Shown here: piece by piece, positions 48,901 through 60,574 of the stretch
Layout: each line of letters begins with the position of its first letter
Position numbering within the stretch: the first letter of the stretch is position 1
Assembly (NCBI RefSeq): GCF_040807025.1
Contig: NC_090944.1
Location: forward strand, 123,929,738 to 123,993,737
Source of the DNA: Struthio camelus
Lineage: Eukaryota; Chordata; Aves; Struthioniformes; Struthionidae
DNA length: 64,000 nt
Direction of reading: 5' to 3'
The notes under the pieces: generated by a model
The model's input: only the letters and a program-made list of their open reading frames with translations
Told to the model about the DNA's origin: nothing
Database searches by the model: none
Made by a program: the position numbers and the translations under genes

Positions 48901-51199
48901 AAGTACCAGACAGTCCCAGCTGTTTCCTCCGCTTCTCTCTCCCCAGTCAGGATGGATTTAATCTAACCTCTTAATTACAGCTCCCATTCTAAAAAAGGCT
49001 CCCTGCAAAAATAAGGTAGCAGTTACACACAGCTCCTCCTGTCACATAGAGGGCATGCAAGGAGTTAAGCAGTTCCCCACATCTGCTGCAGCTGCCAGTG
49101 CCTTGCAAATCCCTGTGTACAGACTGCAGGCCTCTGCAGGCCCTACGCATCAGGGAGTAGGAATAGATTAACCCCTTCCTTACTAGCATCATAAGTGGTC
49201 TAAAGTCTATATTCTAGTATCCTCACAAATGTAACGTGAAATGTTTAGCCTTTGGTTCCCAAATCCCACTGAGTACTTCAGGGTGCACAGCCAAGGTTCA
49301 AATAGGACAGATCTGGAAAACTTCCGTGAATGAAGCTGGAATTGATTTCCCTTATGTCTACCAAAATGCAAGTCTGAGCGCAGCACAGCTCCTGAGAGCA
49401 AGCGTTCACAGCAAGCTTAGGAGGCAGGAGAGATTAACCGTACCTGCTGACCATGTGCCTGTGTATAGTTCTTTTGTGCCTTGAAGGGATATTTATTCCT
49501 AACTTATTTGCCTAGATGCAGCCCATTCATTTACCTCCCTTCTGTTTTAATATATCAGTCTGTATAGGAAACATAATAAAGGTCCAATGGGTTTCTGCCA
49601 TCATACAAAGCACTAGGGGTGATTTGCGTGTAGGACCGGCAGCAAAAGCCATTCTGTGAGCCATTTCTTTGTGTAGGCTCATTTAAGCACAAATTTGCCT
49701 CCTGTTCAGCACAGGACAAATAGCCTCCTCTCCCCTTCGTAGCCCCATGTCAGTCTTGCTACAGCTACAACAACCAGTCATATGTAAAACTAAAGAGAGA
49801 GTAAAATCAGGAAATTACTTCCTACATTTGCACTTCCATTTTATGTATGGTAGTTTCTAGGAAAAAGGAAAAAGAGCAGCATTAGTTGGAAAGCTGAGTC
49901 TTGCTCAGCTGGTAGGAAAGAATTTTGCTGATCTTTGATGCTGTGGGTCTCAATCCAAGAACTGCTGTCCTGAGCCAAAAATTAGTCTCTAAACTGCCCT
50001 GTCTCACGTTGAGTATTTATAATTCTCCAACGCTGTACTAGAGTGGACGGATAGCATAGTTCAGTCAAGGCTTAAATGGCTTCACAGAAAGCAAAGCAGC
50101 GGAGAATCAAGCACGCAGAGCACGGTGAGGAAGAACAAACCCTAAGAAACTCCCAAATAGCAGTTTGCTTGAAATAACGAAAGCTGACATTACAGTGCCA
50201 TATGCATAAAAGCCCCTTTTATAAGGCGGTCTCCTACCTTAAATAGCATCTCAAGCTGTTTCTGAATGGATGAGACGCAAAGCTATTTCAGCTTATTGTT
50301 TGCTCAGTTTACTTACTCACTTTAAGCAGTGGCATCAGATAAATTTCTCTAGGTTTCAATTCAATATGCGTTTCTAAGCCTTGTCCCCAGCACTACTTAG
50401 ACCTTCCATGTTCGACAGCTAATTCGGAATTGGAACTTACCACCACCTACATGCAAATAAAAGATCAGATTGTGAGTGTAGGCCAAAGAGCTGAGGAACA
50501 GATAAACAAACAAGTGGAGTAGCAGCACCTTAATAGCTACAAGGAGGGCTAGGGATGATGTGCCCTCAACTGTGATGAGTCAACACAGACAGAGATATGC
50601 CACACAAAAGGAAACCTCCCAGGTTACCCAGAATAAAAACCCACGAGTAATGAAGTCTTGATTGACCTAAATTGATCATTTAGCGACCCCATCTTGTTCA
50701 GTGCCAGTTGTGTTTGCTGACGTTTTGATCACGGGCACATGCGGTGAGTCACTGCACGCTAACCTCCCCGCAGCCGAGACCCGCCACGTTCATTTTTCAG
50801 CAGCAAGTGACAACTATTAGTAACAGTGAGCTAGCACAGATGCAAGTATGTGGGCTGCCTGTGGATGGCTGTATGGCAATCTAACAAGGCTTAGGCATGC
50901 ATCACTGTCCCAGAAGTTAGGAACGTAGGCAGCAGTGCGATGCTTCATATGCTATCGATAGCCATTAACGGTGCCTTCAGCACCTGTGGGGGTAATTAAA
51001 GACTATAGAAAACTCTCCTGCCTGACACATGGTTCAGCTGCTTTCAGTGACTTAGCAGGTGCTGAAATAAATTGCTAGGAAAGGCCTTTCACAATGTTTC
51101 AGACAGATTTTGACCCTTTTATTTTGAATCCATCTCCTGGCTCTGTCATTCTGCTTTTCTGCCCCTAGTCCTGAGCTGTTCCATTTATTTTGTCAGCTC
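45961..51199. other. noncoding interval
   Basis: No supported gene. A locally CpG-richer patch at 47260-47450 and a cluster of bZIP motifs at 50576-50751 are the only features I would mark, and both are discussed as weak observations. Confidence 0.45.
46237..46260 (+). repeat. 8-bp tandem repeat, 3 copies
   Basis: AGTAACCG, AGTAACCA, AGTAACCA in succession. Confidence 0.85.
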
Positions 51200-51690
51200 C
51201 CATTTTTTTGTGTAAGCAAAACTGGACTTACTTGCCCTGACCAGCCTCACCTGGGGCCTCCCCCACACCCTGGCCCATCGGCCCAGGGGCTCCATTTAAG
51301 CTCAGGATAGGGCGCTTGCTCAGTTCTTGCCTGAGTTCTGCTGTAGGAGTACCTGTCTCCAGTCCTGTCCTCTGGGATGGACCTTAGATATTTACTGCAG
51401 GTAGCTTTTTCTCCTAGGTGGATCTCTTGGGTGTGGGCTGTAGCTTGTCTCTGGTCTTGGCTTTGTTTCCTGACTGGACTCCCTGGCTGACCCTGGGCCT
51501 GGTTCATTGCTTGCTGGGGCTGTTGATGGACTCCGCTACTGGTCCCTGGTTCTGCCTGCTGTGTTCAGGCTCTTTGGAACTGTGACCTGCTGGTGAGGAT
51601 ACTGCTTGTGCTGGGATTGCCCTTGGTTCCTGGCTGGCCTTCCCACTGGGAGGAGCTGCCCTTGCTGCTCCCTGACAGATATTTTGGAAT
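51200..51690 (+). repeat. CTGG/CCTGG-rich block, suspected interspersed repeat
   Basis: A compositionally distinct stretch is built from recurring CTGG, TGGTTCCTGGCTGG, CTCCCTGGCTGACCCTGG and similar words. It includes a CCATTTAAGCTCAGG promoter-like word near 51290-51306 and sits between AT-rich flanks. The style suggests a repeat such as a solo LTR or satellite-like unit, but I found no terminal repeats or target duplication and cannot classify it. Confidence 0.35.
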
Positions 51691-52699
51691 TAATCCTGCC
51701 CTGATTTAAGTTAATGGAAGAAACACTTCAGTCTACCATCCTTCACAAGGAAGTCTGGGTACTTGAGGTGCTTCACTTCATCTTTACTCATGCAGAGCTG
51801 CCCAAGTGGACTTGGGAAAATTGCTCCTGTGAGAATATGTCTAAGTTATAGTTCACAGCCCCCTCTTTTATGTTAGAGCTGGGCTCCCATCACGTTACCG
51901 TCTCTTTTGTTGTCTGCTAAATGTTTCTTCAGATTTATTTGCCTAACTCTCTGGAGTTTGCTTTTCAAAATGCTGCTGAGTTGAGGATTGGTGGCAGTGT
52001 AAGCAAGCATGGGCTTGGCATCCCTGTCATCTCTCTGCAGTGCGTACTTTGAGCCTGACTGTGTCCTAAGCTGGACTAGACCACAGTGTATGCTTGGATG
52101 TGCAGGGGGCCATGTGCTCTCAGAGCTCCCTCAAGACCTGCAGAATGAGGCTTACTAACTAGGCCACAGAGAAGCTGATCCTGATAGCACACCAGAGGCC
52201 ATACTGGCATTGTGCATAGGACGTCAGCTTTTCAAATTGCATTGTGCCTGCTAAGGTGACATCTGAGTGGAGCCCAGCACCCAGCTCTCCTGCTGATGAC
52301 TTGCACTTACTATAATCATGACTAGATTTGATTGTACTTCAGCATACTTCTCATTGCTGCAAGCTTCACAGATTGTTTCCCATGTCTGCAGTCCTTACAG
52401 CTGTAGTTTCCTTTAAACCAAACTCTAGGTTTTTTGGTAGCTTTTTCTTGCATTGCTACCATGATTGGTGCATCTGAATGCAATAAGGGAGGCACAGCAT
52501 ACCTTTGCTGGTCTAGTACTGTCTGTCGTGCCCGCTCAGAATTTAGCGTGAGGCAGAGACCATTTTTCACACTGGTTTCCAAAGACTGAAATTTAACATT
52601 ACGTTGGTTACTTAGTTCAGTCTAAAAAGTCTCTTCAAACCAGTCTAGATTTTCAGCAAGGCATCTGTGAAAGCACATTTGCTTTTTGCTAGTTAGATT

Positions 52700-52830
52700 T
52701 ATGAAGGGAAGATCACTTCATCTAGCCTCCTGCGTTCCAGCCCAAGACTGGACTATGACCTAAGTCCCTGTTGCCAAAGTCTCTGAAATGAATGGCAGTG
52801 AGGCACCTACATGATGCCTTTTAAAAAATG
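52700..52830 (+). repeat. old interspersed repeat fragment, unclassified
   Basis: GGGAAGATCACTTCATCTAGCC followed by GAAATGAATGGCAGTGAGGCACCTACATGATGCC resembles the '..caatgg.agttaggcacctaaat.cctt' element also suspected near 31.5 kb. The evidence is weak and from memory. Confidence 0.3.
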
Positions 52831-55800
52831 TATCTTAATAATGTAATAATATTTAGCTGTGACAGCAGCAGATACCTACAAGCTTGACTAATAATGATGC
52901 AACAACAGTAATGATGGAATAGTCTTCCATGCTTTATTGACAAATTGCTTGCTCTGCTCCTCCTTTGCGCTCCCTTGAAAGTGCAGAGCCTCCAGCTCTT
53001 TTTTAAAAGCTTCCTCTTCCAGGACTTGGCATGCTGTACCCTCCATCCCATGCTCTGAGAGTACAGGTTCCACATTCAGCTGATGCTGCTGCAGCTCAGC
53101 TCCTTGCTGGGATACCTTTGATGCCCACCTGCATAATCATCTATGAAGCCTACTAGCCCCCTCATGTGTCATGTCTTAGCGAAACTCGGAGGAGAGAGCA
53201 TGCTCACATCGGCCAAACGTGATCAACTTGCACGCACAGCCCTAGTGAAGTAAGAAAATTGAGTTGGGAACAGTGTGGGCTGGTAACAATGCTTGCTGCT
53301 CTCATGAGCACACCCTGAGTTCACACCTGTAATACTCCTTACTCTTCTGGTGCTGACCTCTTTCACTGGCTTATGAGTGACTCAGACTTCCTTTACAACT
53401 CCACTGCTAGGCTGATTCTGAGCTGGTCGTGTGGAAGGCCAATCACGTGTACTGAATGTTACCACATTACATTCTTTGTGAGGTAAGCAACTGACCAAAG
53501 GAAAGCCATGAAGCACACACTTCCTTTGGGCTCTCGGACAAACCAGAGCCTGGAGAATACCACAAAAGGGAAGCTCCTCACTTCTTGTCCCTAGCGTAGC
53601 CCTGCCGTTTCCACTCTGGCAAAACAGGAGCTCCAGATCATTCGTGTTGCCTTTCTTGTACTCCCAAGTATTTTCTCTGCTGTGCTGTGTACTCAACTTT
53701 GCAGAGTACTATAAAATCTTTGCATGGATGATACTCTAAGTACAGAGTACCATAGCGATACCTAATTTCAGAAATAGGATATGCAGCCAGTTTCCAGCTT
53801 CTCATTATTATTGTTACCTGAGAGGGAAAGAAATGCCTGCCTCACTTCTGTGGCAATTACAGTAATGCCCCGCAGCAAGCCATGTGTCACCTCACCTACT
53901 TTGCTCTAAAGAGTCAAAAATATTGCTACAGTTTATTCAGCTGCTTAGTTGGCCTCTGAGTGGATGGCCTCCTTCAGAGCTCTAAAGCTGTACCGGAATG
54001 GAAGCTAAGCAGGTCTAGGTCTTCAGGTGCTGGCTCCTCTCAGCAAGTTTCGCTTGCTGAAACAGTGTCTTAAAGGAGATGGTGCCACCCACATGTGATT
54101 ACAGCTGGATGGAAAATGGAGAGCTGAAGTTTGTATTCTGAAGATTCTCCATCCTGGAGCGTTCTGGAGTTTCAAGCCATGGACATGCATGCACCAAACT
54201 CTCCTCCCAGCCTTTTCTGTACTTCTGCTGTCACAGTAATGTCTAGCTACAACTAAGTGTTATTAGGTTGTCATTAAGATCACAAAATAAGGCTCTCCCC
54301 CTCCATTTCAGTGGTATAGGAGAAACTACTTATTGGGTGGGCTTGCATACCTTGTTTTCCTCCCCCCACCCACCCTCCCAGATTTTCATGTAGGCCCCAG
54401 TTGCTTCCTCTCCAAGCTCTGCTTGCCTTGTGCTCTCTGCTCCGTTTGAATTTAGCGTCCTTTTAAGTATCTTAGGATGGTTATTTGTGATGGCCAAAAG
54501 AGAATATTACGTCTAGAGTGGGGCTGGATCTTTTTCTTTAAATATGCTCACCTTTGACACCTGGAGGTGTGTCCCCTGAGCAGGGGGTGGTACTGTTAGA
54601 AGACTGATAGCAATACTGAATCGGCTTCAAGACCTTCAAGGAAATGCTCTGTTGACTGACTGTAGCTGGGGAAACCACACCCAGAGCTCCAAGAACAGCA
54701 AATGGAAAAGAGGGACAACACTGAGAAGATCTTTCCTTGTTCTCATGTCTGTGAAGTGACAAAGGTAATAGTCTAACTTCTTGATATGAGTGCCACAGTT
54801 ACCAGAGGAATTCCTCTGGGCTTCATGTACATGTATTCCCAAGCTAGTAGTTTCCTGTGACTATATCAGAAACCAGTGATCCAACCTGGCCATTAAAAGG
54901 TGTCCTATTCTGTATGTGCTTTGAATCTCCCTATGTTGGGCTTTTTCTAGCCCAATCTGTCTTTGTTCTCATCCAGTGCTCACAAACAATAGGGACAGCA
55001 CAGACTGAAGTCCACGTGCATTAGAGTAGCTACTCTCCCCTAAAGTGTTTTATCTCCATTCCTGGCAGATAGCTGTTTGTGTGTGTGGTGGTTGGTTGGT
55101 TTTTTTGGTGCTAGAGGCATGGTGACAGCAGTCTATTTCCTCAGACCAATGTGAAAGCTCACTTGAAATCCCCTACTATAAAATATATGGGAGTTACAGC
55201 TAGATTATTTCCTGCCTTGTTCCTATCCAACTGGATCAATGGAGCACCAGCTCATTGCATCCTCTCTCCACTCAGGTGTGTGTGCATTGGGACCAAGATG
55301 CCACATGTGGAGGAAGTGGCATAGTCAGATGACTATCATTCAGGTATTGGGCATCTGATGAAAGCACCCCCAAATGAAAAATTGCTAACTTGTATGATCT
55401 TGCATAGCATTGCCACTGTGTAGCTTTTTTTTTGAGAAACAGCAGCAAGAAAAAGTGCAAATGCACAGCCCTCATAGGTATTCCCTGTACCCCCCAGCCT
55501 CTTCTGATCCATACAGCAGGGTCAGGCCTTTAAACCTTTTTTAGGAAGGAGGAACGGAACGATCCTGTCTCTTGACTAGGTAAAATGGTTTTGAAAACCT
55601 GCATACAGGAGAAATAATGGTCAATCGGACCACAACCTGAAAGCCCTCCTTATGTCAGTAATGGTCTGCCACGGTGGAAGACTCTGAAAGAAGATGACCT
55701 AGCAATGGGGGGGGAAAAAAAAGCGCAAAGTCACTGTTCCCTCTTAGATGCATTTGTATCAACACTATTTTGCAACTATGCTGCCATTCCTAGGGAATGG

Positions 55801-57629
55801 CAGTCAATCGCACCCATTGTAATAGTGACTGGCTTCAGGGTCATTTTCGTGCCTCTGCTGGCCTCCCTGAATGGCAGTGTTAAGTGATGACACTGCAGTT
55901 CTCCAAGAGAGCTTTATGCATTCCCTGGCATCAAGCCTGCTTAATGTCTCTGTTCTGAGCACCTTAATAATGGCACATAAATTCAAAGTCCCTTTTTGGA
56001 CGTTAAGTCCTTTCTTGGGTCTGGCTACTGGGTGCTTTGGAACTGTATATTTTAAAACATTTTTTTAAAACCTGGCCAACTGTTATGAGGCGTGGTGGCA
56101 AGGTAATGGACAAACTCTGCTGTAATGTAGAGGGCATGGAGAGAGCTTCTGAAGCCAAAAGCAGTGGGTTTCAGCCTATGATCTGCAGGGTGCCGAGAGT
56201 CAACAACCAGCTGAGGGGGAAAAAATAAAAAATAATGTTTCACGTCACTAGGCTTTTATTAGACTGAAGCTGCAGGCTGACACATCTTTGCTGAAAAATA
56301 TGGGGTATCAGTAGACATTTTCAAATGAGGAGCAGCTATTGAATGAACCAGCCTCTGAGGCAAAATCAGAAACTTGTACAGGGGACACCTAGGAGTCAAG
56401 GTGGCTCTCAGTCCTCTGCACTTCAGTTGTCTCCTCTCTGCTGTCAGAAATTCTGGGCACAGGAGAACTAGCAGTGGAAAAATCACTGTCCTACATCACT
56501 ACCCTATCTCAGCCACCCCTGTTTCGGTAGGCTCAACTTTGCCATGCAGGAATTCATGCATGCACTGGAAATGTATTAGTGGCTCTGGAAACTTGGTAGG
56601 AGTGAAACCTACTAAGTTCTAACATCCACCTTTCAAGAGAAGATCTGTGCAAAGGGTGCCCTGAGTCCTGATACTAATTCAGTGAGACAAACCTGGGTCC
56701 CGCTGAGTTCTGCTGAGGCTTTGGCAAAGGTTTTAATTAAATCAGTATGTTGATGTCTGGGTTTTATTGTGCTGTTCTTGGAGTTTGTGATTAATTTCTC
56801 AGCTGCCTAACTTTCCCAGTAAACAAATACTTCTTTCAGTGTCACTCACAGTGCCAGAGAGACTGGCTTTAGATACAACAGATATTAAAGGCAGGCCCTC
56901 CTAAGGCTGTTGGGCACAAACAGATCCTCCGTCTGGTTCACTAAGTTCACTAGCACAGCCTTTTCTGCCTAGTCATCCTGCATAGGAGATTGGCTCCTCC
57001 GGAGTCATTTGAGCTATTCGGATATGAATCAGCTGTGGAATGGGCCCAGGGTCTTTCCTAAACCTGGCATACAAAGTGAAGGAACAAGATGCAGGCTATA
57101 CTGCGTTTCCCCATGTCAGAGGAGGATTAATTAATGTTTTCAAGCTGCTTTGAAAATTAAAAGTGCCATGTGGTACAATATTGCTGTTCCTGTTTTTCAC
57201 CGTGTAGCTGATATGTAGCATGTCCCTTACTAACTAATTGGAAATCGCTTTTGATATTTTCGGGATTTTTCAGGGGAGCTGTGACAGCCTGCTGCTTCAT
57301 GCTACTAAATGTGCCCTACCTCACCCTCCCCTGTCCCCCCTCCTCTAAGCTCCTTTACAAGGGAAATAAAAACATCAGTCCCTGGAACCATCTGTCAAGC
57401 AAAGGCTAATCCATTCTCTGCTTGTCTCATGGTCAATTTGGTTTCTTTCTGATTGCTACAGCTACCCTTCCTATTGCGGAGAATTTAATATTATTCATAG
57501 GTTTGTGCTTTGCTTTATTTTCATGATGATATTTTTACAACCATTGCAGCATTCAGACGTGTATCCCTTCTACAGGGCCCAAACTTCACAGAATATGAGT
57601 GTTATTTAAGTAAACATGCAGCTGTCTGG

Positions 57630-57725
57630 CAAGGCAGGTAGCATTACTGTCCCCATTTTACAGGAGAGAAAATGAGGCATGAAGAATTGACTTGCCAAGA
57701 GAGCTCACAGGTCCACAGATAAAAA
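57630..57725 (+). repeat. MIR/CORE-SINE-like remnant 3 (clearest)
   Basis: GGTAGCATTACTGTCCCCATTTTACAGGAGAGAAAATGAGGCATGAAGAATTGACTTGCCAAGAGAGCTCACAGGTCC aligns by eye with the 'ccattttacagatgaggaaactgaggca..gaagt.acttgcccaaggtcacacag' core shared by MIR and L2-associated elements. Confidence 0.7.
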
Positions 57726-59017
57726 AGCTAGTCCTTGCCTCTGACTGAAGCACTGTCACTTTGCCTCTCTTTTTCATCCTGTTTTGTCTTTGTTTACAGT
57801 GATCTCCATGGGAGCTTTCTGCAGATGATTAAGACGTGGACCTTCATATAACTACTGTGACAAGACTGAATAAAGCAAAGATTGAACTAAGAACAAACCT
57901 CACGTATTCAGTGAGGTGGAAGAGCAGAAGATCAGATCAACCTGTTAATAAATTAGGGAACTTAGATCAGTTATTGCCTCCAGTTGCTGGTGGTAAATGG
58001 GACCCTAGGCAAGCTCTTTATGGCTTCCTCTAATATCCTCAGTACTTTTGTTGTCCCCATGCCACTATCTAAGAGGTGATTGCTGTTTGACAGATTGCTC
58101 TGATACTTCTTGCTTCCTTTGCATAATCTAAGGAGAGGTTGATGAAATCAAAGGTCGTTCACTGAGAAATGTAAATGCTCAGCTTTTATTCAGGATCAGG
58201 CCAGAACTAACCATACCGAAGAGACTTGAATTTTTGGAGATGTGCCCAAAGCAAATATTGGCTTTTAACTATTCGTGTTAACCCATCGCTGGCTGTTTAC
58301 CCTCACCCAGACAGCCATGCACTCCCCTATCTAGCTATTTCTAACAGTAAAAGAAAGGGTCCATGCAAGAGAAGACAAGCTGAAGAGCAGCTGGGCATGT
58401 GATTATTGGCAGTCTGCTGTATAGTCAGAGATGTCCCTTTGCCTTTGATGTGAAGTGGAGGAAGAGTCCTGCTGAGTCATTCCTCTTCCCATTACTGCAG
58501 CTACTCTGGTGAAACTACATGTGTAATGGGCACACATGACAAGTACATCTCTAATGTGTGTGTACTGCCAGAAAAGAAATACTTAAAATGGCAGGGCTTC
58601 TCCACATAGGAGAAGGTGTCGAGGGGACGACACTAGAGTAGTATATCTTTTACAACCAACAACCCCAAAGGATTTTTTTTCATTGTATTCTGGCAAAGGC
58701 TGTTATTTATTTGCCTAGTTCATACCATACCCAACCAGTTTGCTGCTGAGTCCATAAAACTGGCAGCGACCCGATTATCGCTTGCAACCAACGGCTAAGA
58801 AGCACCGCCAAAACCTTGCCTCTTTCTTGGCTTGCCTTTCATCCCTGCCATCGGCAATATTTAAGGTGCCCCGCTTAAGATTTCGGGGCAGGTGGCTCCG
58901 GATACTGCCGGAAATCTCTGTCCAAACTTCGTGGCCGCAGGACGGGGCTGGTGGTTGTCTGCGTGACGCCTCTCAAGCCCTCGTGCCGCCAGGGACAGGA
59001 GTGTGCCTGTGCGCGGC

Positions 59018-59066
59018 CAAGTTAACCCAAGTTAATGTAAACTAAGCCAGGTTAACCCAAGCTAAC
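59018..59066 (+). repeat. GTTAACCCAAG direct repeat at the CpG-island edge
   Basis: AGTTAACCCAAGTTAA and GGTTAACCCAAGCTAA occur about 30 bp apart, with AACTAAGC between them, giving a small degenerate minisatellite just upstream of the GC-rich promoter. Confidence 0.6.
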
Positions 59067-59289
59067 GGCTGCCCTCGTGCCAGGGGGATGCCCACCGCGG
59101 CCCTTCGGGCCGGGCCTCCACAGCGAGGCCTGCCCGGCGGGAGGGGGGGGCGGGGCTCGCCAACGGCCGGCCCCCGCACCGCCCGGCCCGGCCCTGCCGC
59201 CCGCCGCCGCCGCCGCCGCGGGGGGCGGGTGCCGGGTGCCGCCGCGCCGGTGATTGACGTGAGGAGGGGGCGTGGCCGGGAGGGGGCGG

Positions 59290-59378
59290 AGCCGCGCAGC
59301 CGAGCCCGAGCGTCGGGGCTGTGGAGGGCGGGGGGTGAAGACACCGGGCACGGAGCCGCCGCTGTTCCCCTGCGCCAG
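59290..59378 (+). other. probable noncoding first exon (5' UTR) of the rightward gene
   Basis: The sequence downstream of the GC-box cluster ends with TGCGCCAG|GTAACC, a good donor. It lacks an ATG in a convincing context. The transcription start is estimated only. Splicing to the acceptor at 60349-60350 would remove a 972-bp intron. Alternative donors inside the island, such as GCG|GTGAGG near 59921, cannot be excluded. Confidence 0.45.
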
Positions 59379-60140
59379 GTAACCGGAGGGGCCGCGCCGC
59401 AGGGGTGCCTGCCCGCCTCCCTGCCCGGGGAGGTCGGGGCGGGTGAGCGGGCTATCGGCGGTGGTCGCTGCCGCCGCTCCGGGCCGCGGCACCATGGACC
59501 TCGGGCCGCGGCGGGGCCCCGGGGAAGCCGCTCCGGTCCCGCGGGGCGGAGGGGGTAGAGCCCGGCCCTGCTCTCCTGCCCCGGACCGGCGCCGCAACAA
59601 AGCAGCGATTCCCCCCCTTCCTCCGCCAGCGTCTCCCAGCGCCGCCCAGCCTTCCTGCCCGGCCCTCCGCCCAGGGCCGGCAGCGAGCACCCCCTCCCCG
59701 CGGCGGCCGCAACTTCCGACCCCGCACCGCCGCCGTGGGCTGCCCTCCCCGGCGGGGCGGCGGCAACTTTTCGGTCTGGTTTCCGTGTGGGGCCTGGGCG
59801 GGAGGTGGGGGGAGGGAAGGGGGGAGCCGGGCCCGCGTCCCTTCCGCGGCGTCCCCCCCTCCCGCCACAGCGAGGGGAGGGGGGGAGGTCGGCGGTGCGG
59901 GCCGGCTGGGGCAGCCCCTGCGGTGAGGAGGGGAGGGGGACGAGCCGGGCGCCCCTCACGGCGGCGGCGGCGGGGCCTCCCGTCAGCTGTTTCCTCCTGT
60001 TTGTTGTCAAGTTGCCTGCGCTGCCGGGAGCGCCCGGCTGCGGCGCCGGGGGCCGAGCCGCCGCCGGTTGGCTGCGCGCGGCCCCGTGACGGTGCTCAGC
60101 TGGGGCGCCGCCCCCGCCCCCCGCGCCCGGGCTTTGTGTG

Positions 60141-60244
60141 GAGCGGCCGCGCGGGGGTAGCGGCCGCCGGGCGCGCGCGCGCGGTGGGGGGCAACGGCCG
60201 CGCGGGGGTAACGGCCGCGGGGCGCGCGCGGGGGCAACGGCCGC
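60141..60244 (+). repeat. CGGCCGC array with 17-bp periodicity and MYB-type motifs
   Basis: Five NNNCGGCCGC units start at 60141, 60158, 60192, 60209 and 60235, with spacings of 17, 34, 17 and 26. The last three read CAACGG, TAACGG and CAACGG, which fit the MYB recognition pattern YAACGG. CG-dinucleotide runs (GCGCGCGCGC) separate the units. It may be a promoter-embedded minisatellite or a cluster of MYB-family sites. Confidence 0.6.
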
Positions 60245-60435
60245 CCCGGCGCTGACGTACCGCGCGAGCTGCTTCGTGCGGTTGTTGCCGTTGATGGTAG
60301 CGCCTCTGGGTCCGTTAAACAATACCTGGCCGTTTCTCTGCCTCCCCTAGTCAGACGTGCCCCCCGCCTCGCCCCCCTCCCCCCTCGCAACCCGGCACTG
60401 CCCCACGGTGATGTTTCGTGTCGCCTGCTTCTAAG

Positions 60436-60574
60436 ATGGTTTGGCTCCCCGCAAACAAGCGGCTGGCATATTTTGAGAGCCGTTCCCTGAATTTGATCCT
60501 GAGGCTGTACCTCGTCGCTTTAATTTTTCTAACTCTGAATGCCGTTGAGGTAGATCAGGCTTCATGCAATCAAG
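60436..60574 (+). CDS. first coding exon (46 codons plus 1 nt) of an unrecognised secretory or membrane protein
   Basis: A pyrimidine-rich acceptor (CGTTTCTCTGCCTCCCCTAG) ends at 60350. The exon then runs to a donor at CAAG|GTAGGC (exon end 60574, phase 1). The ATG at 60436 has A at -3 and G at +4. The peptide begins MVWLPANKRLAYFESRSLN, followed by a hydrophobic stretch LILRLYLVALIFLTLNAV (about residues 20-37) and then EVDQASCNQ. This looks like an uncleaved signal anchor or a long-N-region signal peptide leading into an extracellular or lumenal part that begins with a Cys-containing sequence. Phase-1 ends of signal exons are usual for extracellular modular proteins. I do not recognise the gene. 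The rest lies in exons to the right, beyond this window or in intron 1. Confidence 0.6.

Larger units (their letters stand above)
51691..59079. other. noncoding interval left of the second CpG island
   Basis: No exon I can support over about 7.4 kb. It holds the suspected old repeat at 52.7 kb and a MIR-like remnant near 57.65 kb. Confidence 0.45.
59080..60400 (+). promoter_or_regulatory. CpG island promoter of a rightward gene
   Basis: Very high GC and CpG density over about 1.3 kb. GC boxes occur at about 59147-59156 and 59266-59292, and CRE-like TGACGT motifs at 59255-59260 and 60253-60258. A leader exon with a CAG|GTAACC donor follows at 59378/59379. No TATA box is visible, which fits a dispersed-start CpG promoter. 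The long frames on both strands across this island (up to about 426 codons on the minus strand) are Pro/Arg/Ala/Gly-rich artefacts of composition. Confidence 0.85.

Noticed and set aside
59443-60255. Plus-strand frame of about 270 codons, including an ATG at 59493
   Set aside because: Its composition follows the CpG island, it runs through the array at 60141-60244, and the leader donor at 59378 followed by the exon at 60351 explains the promoter better.
59042-60322. Minus-strand open frame of about 426 codons across the second CpG island
   Set aside because: It is Pro/Arg/Ala/Gly-rich with no domain, lies entirely within CpG-island DNA, and has equally long frames on the opposite strand. GC-rich DNA has few stop codons.
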